Notes: generated by a model not told the origin, from the sequence alone. 24,185 nt of DNA from JBHIER01 sp046760705 [NCBI: bacterium] (GCA_046760705.1 JBHIER010000005.1:1-24185); one strand, 5' to 3'. Counted from the first letter of the stretch, positions 7,552-16,643 are shown. Program-made: numbers and translations.

Positions 7552-8673
7552 ATGAAGATCGGAATCACCTGTTATCCCACGTACGGTGGAAGCGGAACCG
7601 TGGCCACTGAACTGGGTCATGAATTGGCCAAACGGGGCCACCAGGTCCATTTCATCAGCTACTCCCTTCCGTACCGCCTCAACGTCTATGACGAAAACAT
7701 CTTCTTTCACGAGGTGACACTGATGGCCTATCCGCTCTTCGAGTATCCACCGTACTCGTTGGCCCTGGCCGCCAAGATGGCCGAGGTGGTCGAGAGGGAG
7801 AACCTCGATCTGCTCCATGTCCACTACGCCATTCCCCACGCCGTCTGCGCTTTTTTGGCTAAACAGTTGTTAGGAACGAGGAGACTCAAAGTCATCACCA
7901 CCCTTCATGGGACCGATATAACACTGGTGGGTAATGACACCTCGTTCTATTCCATTACCAAATGGAGCCTCGAACAGAGCGATGGGGTCACTGCCGTCTC
8001 CAAATACCTGCGGGACGAGACCGTCCGCCATTTTTGCTGTGAGGATGAAATTGTGGTGATCCCCAATTTTGTCGATGCACAGCAATTCAGTAGAGAACAG
8101 GCTACGGTTGAGCGAGAACATTTCGCCTCCGAGGGGGAGAAGATCGTCTGCCACATCTCCAACTTTCGTCCGGTGAAACGGGTTGGTGATGTGATCAGAA
8201 TTTTTGCCAAAATTCAGGCCGCGGTGGAGTCGAGGCTTCTGCTGATCGGCGACGGCCCCGACCGTTCGCTGGCCCAAAATTTGTGCCGGCAATTGGGTGT
8301 GTATGAGAAGGTGATCTTTTTGGGGAGGCAGGAGAGTGTGGCTGAACTGTTGGCCATCTCCGACCTCTTGCTGCTGCCCAGCCAAAAGGAGAGCTTCGGC
8401 CTGGTCGCTTTGGAAGCTCTGAGCTGCCAGGTGCCGGTGATTGCTTCCAACACCGGGGGGCTGCCGGAACTCATCCGCCACGGGGACACGGGATTTCTGG
8501 CCGATGTGGGCGATGTGGCTGCAATGGCCCGATTTGGTGTCCAGATTCTGTCGGAGGAGGCCCTGCAAAGCCGTCTCGGGGAACGCGGCCGAGAAGCGGT
8601 TTTGAAACATTTTACCACCGATTTCGTTGTTCCCTTGTATGAGGATCTCTATCGACAGATGATTGAGCAGTAA
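7552..8673 (+). CDS. bshA: N-acetyl-alpha-D-glucosaminyl L-malate synthase (BshA)
   Basis: A GT4-family glycosyltransferase of about 373 aa, the usual size for BshA. It joins UDP-GlcNAc and L-malate in the first step of bacillithiol synthesis in the cytoplasm. The diagnostic opening MKIGITCYPTYGGSG sits at ATG 7552, so I prefer this over upstream in-frame codons such as 7480. Other family marks: the HGTDITLVG segment, the SDGVTAVSKYLRD helix, ISNFRPVKR at the start of the C-terminal lobe, GDGPDR, and the nucleotide-sugar-binding motif PSQKESFGLVALEAL with its two glutamates seven residues apart. It is the first gene of a same-strand run (hsp20, lon, ROK kinase, lptD). BshB and BshC, needed to complete bacillithiol, are not in the window. 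Other GT4 enzymes are possible, but the N-terminal signature makes BshA the best call. Confidence 0.88.
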   Translation: MKIGITCYPTYGGSGTVATELGHELAKRGHQVHFISYSLPYRLNVYDENIFFHEVTLMAYPLFEYPPYSLALAAKMAEVVERENLDLLHVHYAIPHAVCAFLAKQLLGTRRLKVITTLHGTDITLVGNDTSFYSITKWSLEQSDGVTAVSKYLRDETVRHFCCEDEIVVIPNFVDAQQFSREQATVEREHFASEGEKIVCHISNFRPVKRVGDVIRIFAKIQAAVESRLLLIGDGPDRSLAQNLCRQLGVYEKVIFLGRQESVAELLAISDLLLLPSQKESFGLVALEALSCQVPVIASNTGGLPELIRHGDTGFLADVGDVAAMARFGVQILSEEALQSRLGERGREAVLKHFTTDFVVPLYEDLYRQMIEQ

Positions 8674-8719
8674 TCCTCAGGTTCCAATTCTTGGTAACAG
8701 TGTGAGGGAGGGAAAGATC

Positions 8720-9166
8720 ATGGCTAAAATTGCAGGGAGATCCTTCGAGGGGTTTCGTCTCCTGAGTGAGGAGATGAGTCTTCTCTTCGACAACGTCTTT
8801 CGACTGCACCGTCCCCTTTTCATGTCTTCGAAGGGAATTTGGCACCCACCGACGGATGTCTTCGAAACGGAGAAGGAGTACGTGGTTATTATGGATGTGG
8901 CCGGCATCCGCCCGGAGGATGTGTACCTCTCGTATGAATCGGGTCTGTTGACCATTCGGGGCGTTCGGCGCGAGTTCGACTCCTGTGAGAAGCGCCACTA
9001 TCACATCATGGAGATCGATTTTGGCCCCTTTGAGCGGCGGATCAAGCTGCCGAGAAATGTGAACAAGGACAAGGTCAAGGCAACGTATAAGGATGGATTT
9101 CTGGAGATACGGCTGGAAAAGAGCCCGGAAAGACGGAGAAAGACCGTCACCATCGAAGTGGAATGA
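8720..9166 (+). CDS. Hsp20/alpha-crystallin small heat-shock protein
   Basis: A 148-aa ATP-independent holdase chaperone that binds unfolding proteins in the cytoplasm. The start is set at ATG 8720 because GGGAGGGAAA (8706-8714) sits at good distance. Codons further upstream would overlap bshA and have no ribosome-binding site. The alpha-crystallin domain spans about residues 38-140: it opens with PPTDVFETEKEYVV, contains DVAGIRPEDVYLS and LLTIRGVRRE, and ends with the family's GFLEIRLEK strand. The PFERRIKLP segment before it is also typical. The extension after the domain is short and basic and lacks a clear I-x-I motif, although TIEVE at the very end could play that part. It lies 46 bp after bshA and 52 bp before lon, so client holding and degradation are probably expressed together. 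I saw no CIRCE element. Confidence 0.93.
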   Translation: MAKIAGRSFEGFRLLSEEMSLLFDNVFRLHRPLFMSSKGIWHPPTDVFETEKEYVVIMDVAGIRPEDVYLSYESGLLTIRGVRREFDSCEKRHYHIMEIDFGPFERRIKLPRNVNKDKVKATYKDGFLEIRLEKSPERRRKTVTIEVE

Positions 9167-9218
9167 GGGGCCAGTCCGTAATGATGGCGGGCGATCCTGA
9201 GAAGAGAGGAACGGTCGG

Positions 9219-11600
9219 ATGACAGATACTGAAATAAGAGACAAACCCTCTCACGACACGCCGAGCGTACCGCGTGAGCTGCCCATTCTTTCGCTCAACT
9301 TCGTGATATTTCCCTACATCATCGCTCCCCTGGCAGTGGAGGATCCGAAGAAGGTGGCCATGATCAACGAGACTCTCTCCGGGAACAAACTGCTGGCCCT
9401 ATTTGCCGAGAGAAAGAGGGAAGGAACCGGGGCAGAAGGCAAAAGAGCGTTGTACTCTATCGGCACAATGGCCACTATCATGAGGATGTTTACGGTCCCA
9501 GACGGGTCCGTTCGTCTGTTGGTCCGGGGTCTCTCCAGGGTGCGGCTTCTGAGGGTCATTCAGTCGGAGCCGTATTTGAAGGGGGAGATCGAACCCGTAG
9601 CTGAAGTTGAGGAGAAGAGCTTAGAGGTGGAGGCCCTCAAGAGGAACATGTTCGGCCTCTTTGACAGGATGGTCACCCTTTCGCCCAATCTGCCGGACGA
9701 ACTCCGGGTGGCTGTGATCAATGTCCAGGAAGCAGGCAGGGTGGCAGATCTGATCGCATCCAATCTGAACCTCGATGTTTCCGAGCAGCAGGAACTTCTC
9801 AAGGCCGTCGATGTCACCCTCCGGCTGAAGAGGTTGACAGAATACGTCAATCGGGAGTTGAAGCTTCTGGAGTTGAGCGACAAGATCCAGACTCAGGTCA
9901 AGGCCGGTATGGACAAGACCCAGCGAGAATACTTTCTGCGAGAGCAATTGAAGGCAATCCAGGAAGAACTCGGCGAGGTCGACGAGCGAACCATGGAGAT
10001 CAATGAGCTCCGGCAGAAGATCGCCAAAGCAAAGATGCCCCAGGAGGCTCGGCAGGCGGCCGAGAAGGAGCTGGACCGGCTGGCCAAGATGCCCCCGGCA
10101 GCAGCCGAATATACCGTTTCGCGGACCTATCTCGACTGGCTGGTGAACCTACCCTGGGGGAAGGGAACCAGAGACAGGCTCGATATGAAAAAAGCCAAGC
10201 GAATCCTTGACAAGGATCACCACGATCTGGAGGAGGTCAAGGACCGCATCGTGGAGTTTTTAGCCGTGCGCAAGTTGAAGGAGGCCACCAAGGGGCCGAT
10301 CCTCTGTTTTGTGGGACCCCCGGGGGTGGGCAAGACCTCCCTGGGTCAGTCCATCGCCAGGGCCATGGGGCGCACATTTGTCCGCATCTCCCTGGGGGGC
10401 ATGCGCGATGAGGCGGAGATCCGGGGGCACCGACGAACGTACGTGGGGGCTCTGCCGGGTCGGATCATCCAAGGTATCCGACGGGCAGGCTCGAACAACC
10501 CCGTCTTCATGCTGGACGAAGTGGACAAGATCGGCACCGATTTCCGCGGCGATCCGGCCTCAGCACTCTTAGAGGTTCTCGACCCTGAACAGAACTTCGC
10601 CTTCTCCGACCACTTCCTGGAGGTGGCCTTCGATCTCTCCAGAGTGATGTTCATCACCACCGCCAATATCTTGGATCCGATACCGCCGGCCCTCAGAGAC
10701 CGGATGGAGGTGCTCAGTCTACCGGGGTACACCGACGAGGAGAAACTCCAGATTGCAAAGAGGTACCTGATACCGAAGCAGTTGGAAGAGAACGGACTGA
10801 CCAGGAAGAACGTGACTTTCAGCCCTGGAGCCATCAAGCGAATCGTGGCTGAATATACCCGGGAGGCCGGATTGCGGAGTTTGGAGCGGGAGATCGGAAG
10901 CATCTGCCGCAAGATAGCCCGGCAGATTGCAGAAGGCCAGATCTCTTCGGCTAACGTGAGGCGCGAGGAGATCCCAAAATATTTGGGCCCGCGCAAATTC
11001 TTCTCTGAGATCGCCGGTCGGACCGATGAGGTGGGTGTAGCCACCGGTTTGGCCTGGACACCGGCCGGTGGTGAGGTCCTCTTCGTCGAATCGACCTCCA
11101 TGAGGGGCGCAAACAGGCTCTCCCTCACAGGCCATTTGGGGGATGTGATGAAGGAATCGGCCCAGGCGGCCCTGAGCTATCTCCGCTCCCGGGCCAAGAG
11201 CCTGAATGTGCCGGAAACCTTCTTTGCCAAGCACGACCTCCATGTCCATGTCCCAGCAGGGGCGATTCCGAAGGACGGACCGTCGGCTGGACTGGCCATT
11301 GCCACCTCCCTGGCCTCCCTGTTGATGGGCAGACCAGTTCGATGCGATGTGGCCATGTCCGGAGAGATCACCCTGCGAGGCAGAGTGCTCCCTGTGGGAG
11401 GGATAAAGGAGAAGGTTTTGGCCGCTCGTCGAGCCGGCATAAAGCAGTTGATCCTGCCGGCTCTCAACGAAAAAGATTTGGAGAAGGTGCCGGAACAGAT
11501 CCGGAAAGAACTGACCATCACTTTTGTGGACACGGTAGATGAGGCGTGGAAGATCGGATTGAGGGACGGAACTCCGAGGCAGCCGCCCGACAGAAGGTAG
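9219..11600 (+). CDS. lon: ATP-dependent Lon protease
   Basis: A 793-aa LonA-type AAA+ serine protease that degrades misfolded and some regulatory proteins in the cytoplasm. Domain order is standard: N-terminal substrate domain (about 15-210, opening with RELPILSLNFVIFPY), a helical linker, an AAA+ module with Walker A GPPGVGKT (366-373) and Walker B FMLDEVDK (near 430), and the C-terminal protease domain. The catalytic dyad is present: Ser in PKDGPSAG (S689) and Lys in the GGIKEK motif (K732), 43 residues apart as in E. coli Lon. ATG 9219 has AGAGGA at 9205-9210. It follows hsp20 directly, and its last 55 bases overlap the ROK kinase frame. No part looks damaged. Confidence 0.97.
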   Translation: MTDTEIRDKPSHDTPSVPRELPILSLNFVIFPYIIAPLAVEDPKKVAMINETLSGNKLLALFAERKREGTGAEGKRALYSIGTMATIMRMFTVPDGSVRLLVRGLSRVRLLRVIQSEPYLKGEIEPVAEVEEKSLEVEALKRNMFGLFDRMVTLSPNLPDELRVAVINVQEAGRVADLIASNLNLDVSEQQELLKAVDVTLRLKRLTEYVNRELKLLELSDKIQTQVKAGMDKTQREYFLREQLKAIQEELGEVDERTMEINELRQKIAKAKMPQEARQAAEKELDRLAKMPPAAAEYTVSRTYLDWLVNLPWGKGTRDRLDMKKAKRILDKDHHDLEEVKDRIVEFLAVRKLKEATKGPILCFVGPPGVGKTSLGQSIARAMGRTFVRISLGGMRDEAEIRGHRRTYVGALPGRIIQGIRRAGSNNPVFMLDEVDKIGTDFRGDPASALLEVLDPEQNFAFSDHFLEVAFDLSRVMFITTANILDPIPPALRDRMEVLSLPGYTDEEKLQIAKRYLIPKQLEENGLTRKNVTFSPGAIKRIVAEYTREAGLRSLEREIGSICRKIARQIAEGQISSANVRREEIPKYLGPRKFFSEIAGRTDEVGVATGLAWTPAGGEVLFVESTSMRGANRLSLTGHLGDVMKESAQAALSYLRSRAKSLNVPETFFAKHDLHVHVPAGAIPKDGPSAGLAIATSLASLLMGRPVRCDVAMSGEITLRGRVLPVGGIKEKVLAARRAGIKQLILPALNEKDLEKVPEQIRKELTITFVDTVDEAWKIGLRDGTPRQPPDRR

Positions 11601-12553
11601 ATCGGGAGGCCACCGCCATCGGGGTCGATATCGGCGGGACCAACCTCAGGGCCGCTGTTGTCGATACAGACGGAAGAGTGAGTCACGAGGTGAGTCTGCC
11701 CACCATGGCCGAGCAAGGTGTGGAGACTGTTCTCGGCCAGATACGGGAAGCCATCTCTCAGGTCCTGGCTGAATCGGAATACAAAGTGTCTGGGATCGGC
11801 GTCGGGTGTCCGGGTCTGGTCGATCCTCGGAGGGGGATCGTCCGTGATTCTCCAAACCTTCGGGGATGGGATGAGGTTCCTCTGGGGGATGAGATCCACG
11901 AGGCCTTCGGTGTGCCCACCGTTGTGGCCAACGATGTCAATGCCATGGCGGTGGGGGAGTTCCAACACGGGGCCGGTCGCGGATTTCGAGATCTGATATG
12001 CCTCACCCTCGGTACAGGTGTCGGGGGTGCCTTCATAGCGGACGGAAGGCTGTACACAGGTTTTTTGGGGACGGCCGGAGAGATCGGCCACATTACGGTA
12101 GAACCAAATGGGCCCCAGTGCAACTGCGGCAACAGAGGGTGCCTGGAGAGCCTCATCGGAGCAGCCGCTATCGTCGAAAGAACGGTGATGAGGTTGAGAG
12201 ACTCAGAGGCTCGTTCCCACCTGTCGGACTACGATCGGTCAACTCTGACCCCCAAGCTCATCGCCCAGGCTGCCCAAAGGGGAGACGAATTGGCCGCAGA
12301 GGTCTTGGGCCAGGTGGGAGAGTACCTGGGAATTGTTCTGGCAGGGCTGGTCAATTTTCTAAACCCTCAGACCATTATCATTGGTGGGGGCGTTGCCAGG
12401 GCCGGGGAACTCATCTTCGGGCCGGTCAGAGAGACGGTGAAAAGGAGAGCCTTCGCTCTGCCGGCCGAAAAGGTTCGGATTCTGCCGGCCGAACTGGGAG
12501 GAGAAGCAGGGGTGATTGGGGCGGCCACCCTCGTCTTCCTGAATCAGCGCTAA
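11546..12553 (+). CDS. ROK-family sugar kinase (glucokinase-like)
   Basis: A 335-aa ROK kinase, most likely phosphorylating glucose or a related hexose with ATP. Key features: the phosphate-binding loop GVDIGGTN at about 26-33, the LTLGTGVGGAFI segment, EIGHITVEP, the zinc-binding CNCGNRGCLE motif, and a C-terminal IIIGGGVARAGE nucleotide-binding segment. There is no N-terminal helix-turn-helix, so it is an enzyme rather than an NagC/XylR-type repressor. The only usable start before GVDIGG is GTG 11546, which lies inside lon. The two frames therefore overlap by 55 bp, implying translational coupling. A start at a rarer codon further in cannot be excluded. Substrate specificity (glucose, ManNAc, fructose) cannot be fixed from sequence. 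lptD follows after 16 bp. Confidence 0.9.
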   Translation: MEDRIEGRNSEAAARQKVDREATAIGVDIGGTNLRAAVVDTDGRVSHEVSLPTMAEQGVETVLGQIREAISQVLAESEYKVSGIGVGCPGLVDPRRGIVRDSPNLRGWDEVPLGDEIHEAFGVPTVVANDVNAMAVGEFQHGAGRGFRDLICLTLGTGVGGAFIADGRLYTGFLGTAGEIGHITVEPNGPQCNCGNRGCLESLIGAAAIVERTVMRLRDSEARSHLSDYDRSTLTPKLIAQAAQRGDELAAEVLGQVGEYLGIVLAGLVNFLNPQTIIIGGGVARAGELIFGPVRETVKRRAFALPAEKVRILPAELGGEAGVIGAATLVFLNQR

Positions 12554-12569
12554 GTCCCCAAATTGAAAA

Positions 12570-15500
12570 ATGATACGGAAACGACTATTGCGTGCTCTCT
12601 TCGCCGGAGGTGTCTGCTGCCTTGTGCTGAGTTCAGCCGCTGGTTCTTTTTTCGCCCGCTTTGGCTCAATGATGGTTCAGCCTGAAGAGGAAGAACCGAT
12701 CTACGTGCGACATGCCGATCGCTTTGAGAGCGCCACAGTAAACGGACGACAGGTGACCACGTTCATCGGACATGTGGAAATCGAGCACAAAGAGACGCGG
12801 ATCACCTGTGAGCGGGCGACCTATTTTGAGCACGAGGGCAGAGTTCTTCTGGAGGGGGATGTCGAGATCGTCCAGTCGATGCGGACCATCCGGGCCGATC
12901 GGGTGGAATACTTTGAGCGAACCCGAGAGGTGATCGCTCGTGGTGATCCTGTTCAGATCCTCGGTTCCGAAAAAGGGGTCACAGCCGTTGGAGGCCATGT
13001 AGGGTACAATCTGGACTCAGAGTCCGGACACCTCACCACCGCTCCGTCACTGGTGAAAAGATCGGAAGATAACCAAATAGAGGCCACGCTTACGGGTGAT
13101 ATGATTGAGCTCTATTCTCAGGAGAGTCGGGCCGTGGCCCGGGGCGATTCGGTGCAACTGTCCGATCTCAGGAACAACTTGGAACTTTTGGGGAAGAATG
13201 TGTCGTACCACTACGACCGGGAGTATGCGGTGGCCACAGGAAGGCCGACCATCGTCAGGAGGGATGAGGAAGAAAAGCTTCTCATGACTCTGGTGAGCGA
13301 TACTGTGGAGGTCTTCTCCAGAGACGATCGCCTCGTGGCTGCCGGGGATGTGAGAATAGAGCGGGAGAAGTTTGTGGCTGAGAGCGGCCGGGCCTTCATT
13401 TGCAATAATGGGGAAAGAGTCATCTTGAAAGGGAATCCTGTGCTGCGGCAGTCAACCAACAGATTGACTGGCGATGAGATCGAGCTGACTCTTGAGGACT
13501 CGAAGGTGACTCGGGTGCAGACCACAGGCAGGGCCCGAGCAATATCCACCTCCCGGAAGGATACCACTGGAGAGCGTGTGGAGCTGAGCGAGCTGACGGG
13601 GGGAGAGATTACGCTCTATTTGAGGGATGAGGAGGCTGAAAACCTGGTGGTGGCGGGAAATGCCTCCAGCCTTTATCATTTGAGGGAAGGCCGAGGGGAA
13701 GGAGCGAGGAACGAGGCCAGCGGAGATACGATCACCCTCTTTTTCCTCCAGGGTGAGATAGATCGGACCCTGGTCGTTGGCGGGGCCCGGGGCACCTATT
13801 ACGCCCCTCCTTCCGGTGAGCAGGGGAAGGTGGATACGGTTATGTATCGGGCAGACCGGATCGAGTATAAGGTGGCGGATGAGGCCATCTTTCTCGACGG
13901 TGACAATCGCATCGAGTATCAAAATATTGTCCTGACCGCCGGCCACATCACATACAACACGGAGACCGATATATTGACTGCGGAGGGTGTGCCGGACCTG
14001 TCTGCCGTGACGGACACGGCACAGGCAGGTTCGGCCGGCCGTTTGACCCGGACACCCGTCCTCAAAGATGGCGAGGAGGAGATAGAAGGAGTATGGCTGG
14101 ATTACAATCTGAAGACGAGGAGGGGAAAGATAAGAAAGGGGGAGACCCGATTCGAAAAGGGCTTTTACAAAGGTGAAAGAATACGCAAAGTGGCCGACAG
14201 GGTGTTGAACATCGATCACGGGACGTATACCACCTGCGATCACAATAAACCCCACTATCGCTTCTACACTCGCAGGATGAAGTTTTATCAAAACGACAAG
14301 GTCATTGCCAAACCTGTCGTCCTCTATATTGGAGATGTACCCCTGTTTGGCTTGCCCTTCTATATCTTTCCCATCAAGAAGGGCCGCCACTCTGGGCTCC
14401 TCGTACCAAGGTACGGCAGCACCGATGTGGATGGTCGCTACCTCCGGGATGCAGGTTATTACTTTGCCCCCAGCGACTATTGGGACGCTCTGGTCAAGTT
14501 CAGCCTGTACGAATGGACCGGCTGGATGCTGGAGTCCAGGTTTCGATATGGACTCCGGTACAGGTTCAGCGGCAGCTTCGGGGGTTCGTACCGCTGGGAC
14601 CGGAGATATGTGGGCTCCAAGGAGAGGAGGACCAAAAGGTGGAATTTCAGGCTTGACCACACCCATACCGTCACCCCAGCCCTCACCCTGAAAGCCTCGG
14701 GCGACTTTGTCAGCGACAAAAGCTATTATCAAGATGTGAGCGACAGCCCACTGGAGAGAATGGAGCGCATCCTCCGCTCGGAGATGGTCCTGGATAAGCG
14801 TTGGGAGGGGAGCAGCTTGAGCCTCCGCCTCAGTCATGAGCGAAATCTGGACAAGGACCGGACTACGCAGAACCTACCGATCCTCACCTTTCGTAAGTCG
14901 CAAAGCCCCATCTTCGGGAGCAGCTCCCGAAGCCCAGGAGGGGGGAAAAAGGGCGCCACCCAATGGTACCACTCTCTCTACTACTCTTACAATCTGCTGT
15001 TTGTCAACTGGCGCCGCAGCCAAGGAAGCACTGATGAGAAGCACACTGGCGCGGATCATCGCCTCGATCTCTCCGGGCCCCAGACTGTGGCCGGCTGGCT
15101 GGGGATCACCCCCTGGGTGAGGTTGCGAGAGACATGGTATGACAAGGATACAGAGGGAAGGAAGTGGGTTCGCCGGGGATACTACGAAGCCAGTCTTTCG
15201 GTCAACACCACCCTGTACGGCCTCTTTCGGCCGAAGATCGGCCCTCTCACCTTGGTGCGGCATAAGGTGCAGCCCCGGCTCTCTTTTACATATCGGCCCG
15301 ATTTCAGAAATAAGGACCGATATTACAGCTTTGGCGGTATCGGGGGGGTCCCCGGCCCGCAGAAGACCCTCGGAATAGGGGTGAGCAATTTCTTTCAGGG
15401 GAAGAGTGTGAACGAGGAGGGGGAGAGGAAGTTGGACATAGCCACCCTCGATATCTCCACCGGATACGACTTCAGAGCCGACGGTCAAAAATTCAGCGCA

Positions 15501-16097
15501 GTGAACACCGCTCTGCGTATCTATCCCTCTAAATCGCTCAACTTGGATCTGAGCGCTTCCCACAGTCTGTATCGTCCGGAGACCGGTCAGTTTGAACCCT
15601 GGCATCCCATTTTGCGAAGAGTGAGTGTGACCACTACCTTTCACCTCAGATCCGCGGGAGGGGGCCAATCCATAGAGATGGGAGAAGAGAGTTTTGGGGA
15701 ACGTGTCGGTGCCACCCCCTTCGGGCGACCCTTTGAGATGGGGGGGGCCGGGGAGCAGAAGAGCGTCAGCCGAAAGAACCCGTGGAATGTGACCTTCTCC
15801 CACAACTACTCTCTTTCAAAATCGCTCTTCAGCTCAAGGACCCATTGGTTCAGCGGGCGGCTCAGCTTCTATCTGACGGAGAATTGGAAGATCGACTATT
15901 CGGGAAGATACGATTTGGAGCAGAAGCGATTTGCTGCCCAGCGGGTGGCCTTCTACCGGGATCTGCACTGTTGGGAGGCACAGTTCGTCTGGGTTCCGAC
16001 CGGGGGGCGGGAGGGCTACTACTTCAAGGTCAATATCAAAGCTCTCCCGGAGGTGAAGATCGAACGGGGCAGAGGGATCGCTCGATTCGGTCTCTAA
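12570..16097 (+). CDS. lptD: LPS-assembly outer-membrane protein LptD with extended OstA/LptA-like repeats
   Basis: A 1175-aa protein that should insert lipopolysaccharide into the outer leaflet of the outer membrane. An N-terminal hydrophobic stretch (about 8-27) is the export signal. Residues about 45-490 are a long series of OstA/LptA-like beta-jellyroll repeats, recognisable by recurring 'GDV-I', 'A-RVEY' and 'G-P-L' turns. From about residue 500 comes the LptD-specific part: GTYTTCDHNKPHYRF, then VPLFGLPFYIFPIKKGRHSG, LVPRYGS, and a barrel of alternating aromatic strands to the C-terminus. The N-terminal repeat region is longer than the single OstA domain of E. coli LptD. The ATG at 12570 has almost no Shine-Dalgarno, so translation probably depends on the ROK gene ending 16 bp upstream. 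Only a few cysteines are present, so the four-cysteine disulfide pattern of E. coli LptD is not obvious. Confidence 0.88.
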   Translation: MIRKRLLRALFAGGVCCLVLSSAAGSFFARFGSMMVQPEEEEPIYVRHADRFESATVNGRQVTTFIGHVEIEHKETRITCERATYFEHEGRVLLEGDVEIVQSMRTIRADRVEYFERTREVIARGDPVQILGSEKGVTAVGGHVGYNLDSESGHLTTAPSLVKRSEDNQIEATLTGDMIELYSQESRAVARGDSVQLSDLRNNLELLGKNVSYHYDREYAVATGRPTIVRRDEEEKLLMTLVSDTVEVFSRDDRLVAAGDVRIEREKFVAESGRAFICNNGERVILKGNPVLRQSTNRLTGDEIELTLEDSKVTRVQTTGRARAISTSRKDTTGERVELSELTGGEITLYLRDEEAENLVVAGNASSLYHLREGRGEGARNEASGDTITLFFLQGEIDRTLVVGGARGTYYAPPSGEQGKVDTVMYRADRIEYKVADEAIFLDGDNRIEYQNIVLTAGHITYNTETDILTAEGVPDLSAVTDTAQAGSAGRLTRTPVLKDGEEEIEGVWLDYNLKTRRGKIRKGETRFEKGFYKGERIRKVADRVLNIDHGTYTTCDHNKPHYRFYTRRMKFYQNDKVIAKPVVLYIGDVPLFGLPFYIFPIKKGRHSGLLVPRYGSTDVDGRYLRDAGYYFAPSDYWDALVKFSLYEWTGWMLESRFRYGLRYRFSGSFGGSYRWDRRYVGSKERRTKRWNFRLDHTHTVTPALTLKASGDFVSDKSYYQDVSDSPLERMERILRSEMVLDKRWEGSSLSLRLSHERNLDKDRTTQNLPILTFRKSQSPIFGSSSRSPGGGKKGATQWYHSLYYSYNLLFVNWRRSQGSTDEKHTGADHRLDLSGPQTVAGWLGITPWVRLRETWYDKDTEGRKWVRRGYYEASLSVNTTLYGLFRPKIGPLTLVRHKVQPRLSFTYRPDFRNKDRYYSFGGIGGVPGPQKTLGIGVSNFFQGKSVNEEGERKLDIATLDISTGYDFRADGQKFSAVNTALRIYPSKSLNLDLSASHSLYRPETGQFEPWHPILRRVSVTTTFHLRSAGGGQSIEMGEESFGERVGATPFGRPFEMGGAGEQKSVSRKNPWNVTFSHNYSLSKSLFSSRTHWFSGRLSFYLTENWKIDYSGRYDLEQKRFAAQRVAFYRDLHCWEAQFVWVPTGGREGYYFKVNIKALPEVKIERGRGIARFGL

Positions 16098-16173
16098 AGG
16101 CCATCTTTCGTGGGTAATGTCTGTTTTTGATCTTGAAAAATACAAAAAAATCCATTTTTTTGAAAAAAAGTAC

Positions 16174-16202
16174 TTGACAATCAACCCTTTTTTCGTTAAT
16201 CT
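16174..16202 (+). promoter_or_regulatory. Strong promoter of the HU gene
   Basis: Consensus -35 TTGACA (16174-16179), 17-bp spacer, -10 TAATCT (16197-16202). Just upstream, 16131-16170 is dominated by A and T runs (A7, T7 and A7 close together), which fits an UP element or intrinsically bent DNA. Transcription would start near 16209. Confidence 0.7.
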
Positions 16203-16234
16203 CAATAGTAAGATCACACCCTTAGTTCTTCAAG

Positions 16235-16252
16235 ACATTGTCATAACAATGT
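16235..16252. promoter_or_regulatory. Palindrome in the HU leader
   Basis: ACATTGT (16235-16241) and ACAATGT (16246-16252) form a perfect 7-bp inverted repeat with a 4-base centre, lying between the predicted start of transcription and the ribosome-binding site. It could be a protein-binding site or a small leader hairpin. Confidence 0.45.
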
Positions 16253-16275
16253 GACTTCGGAAGGAGGTGAAATAG

Positions 16276-16551
16276 ATGACGCGTGAAGAGATGATTGGCA
16301 AAATTGCCAAGGACGCTGGTATCTCCAAGGTGAGCGCCGAAAGAGCTCTCAAATCCTTCACCACTAACGTCACCAGAGCAGTGAAGAGAGGCGATAAGTT
16401 CACCCTGGTGGGCTTCGGTACTTTCTACGCCCAAAAGAGGGCTGCCCGCAAGGGGAGAAACCCTCAGACCGGGGCCCCAATCAGGATCCCGGCGACTAAG
16501 GTTCCGAAATTTAGGCCTGGCAAAGCCTTGAAAGATGCCATCAAGAGGTAG
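16276..16551 (+). CDS. HU-family histone-like DNA-binding protein
   Basis: A 91-aa HU/IHF-family nucleoid protein of standard length. It binds and bends DNA as a dimer. The helical N-terminal half (MTREEMIGKIAKDAGISK) leads into VGFGTF and the beta-arm with RKGRNPQTG, the family signature that reaches into the minor groove, and ends with PKFRPGKALKDAI. Translation should be strong: AAGGAGGTGA at 16261-16270 matches the anti-Shine-Dalgarno almost perfectly and is well spaced from ATG 16276. The gene has its own promoter and is followed by an intrinsic terminator about 120 bp downstream, so it looks like a single-gene unit. HU cannot be separated from an IHF-like subunit by eye, but the generic HU call is safe. 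Confidence 0.97.
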   Translation: MTREEMIGKIAKDAGISKVSAERALKSFTTNVTRAVKRGDKFTLVGFGTFYAQKRAARKGRNPQTGAPIRIPATKVPKFRPGKALKDAIKR

Positions 16552-16643
16552 GATCGATCACCGGCGGAAATCGAGGGTAGGCAACAGCTTTTTCCGATTC
16601 AGTTTTGGATTGACCTGAGAACTAAGGGGGGACTTTCAGAGGG

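Noticed and set aside
13452-14837. Long open frame (about 460 codons) on the minus strand opposite lptD
   Set aside because: It lies fully inside a convincing LptD coding sequence, has no family motifs and no ribosome-binding site; it is a by-product of GC-biased codon use.
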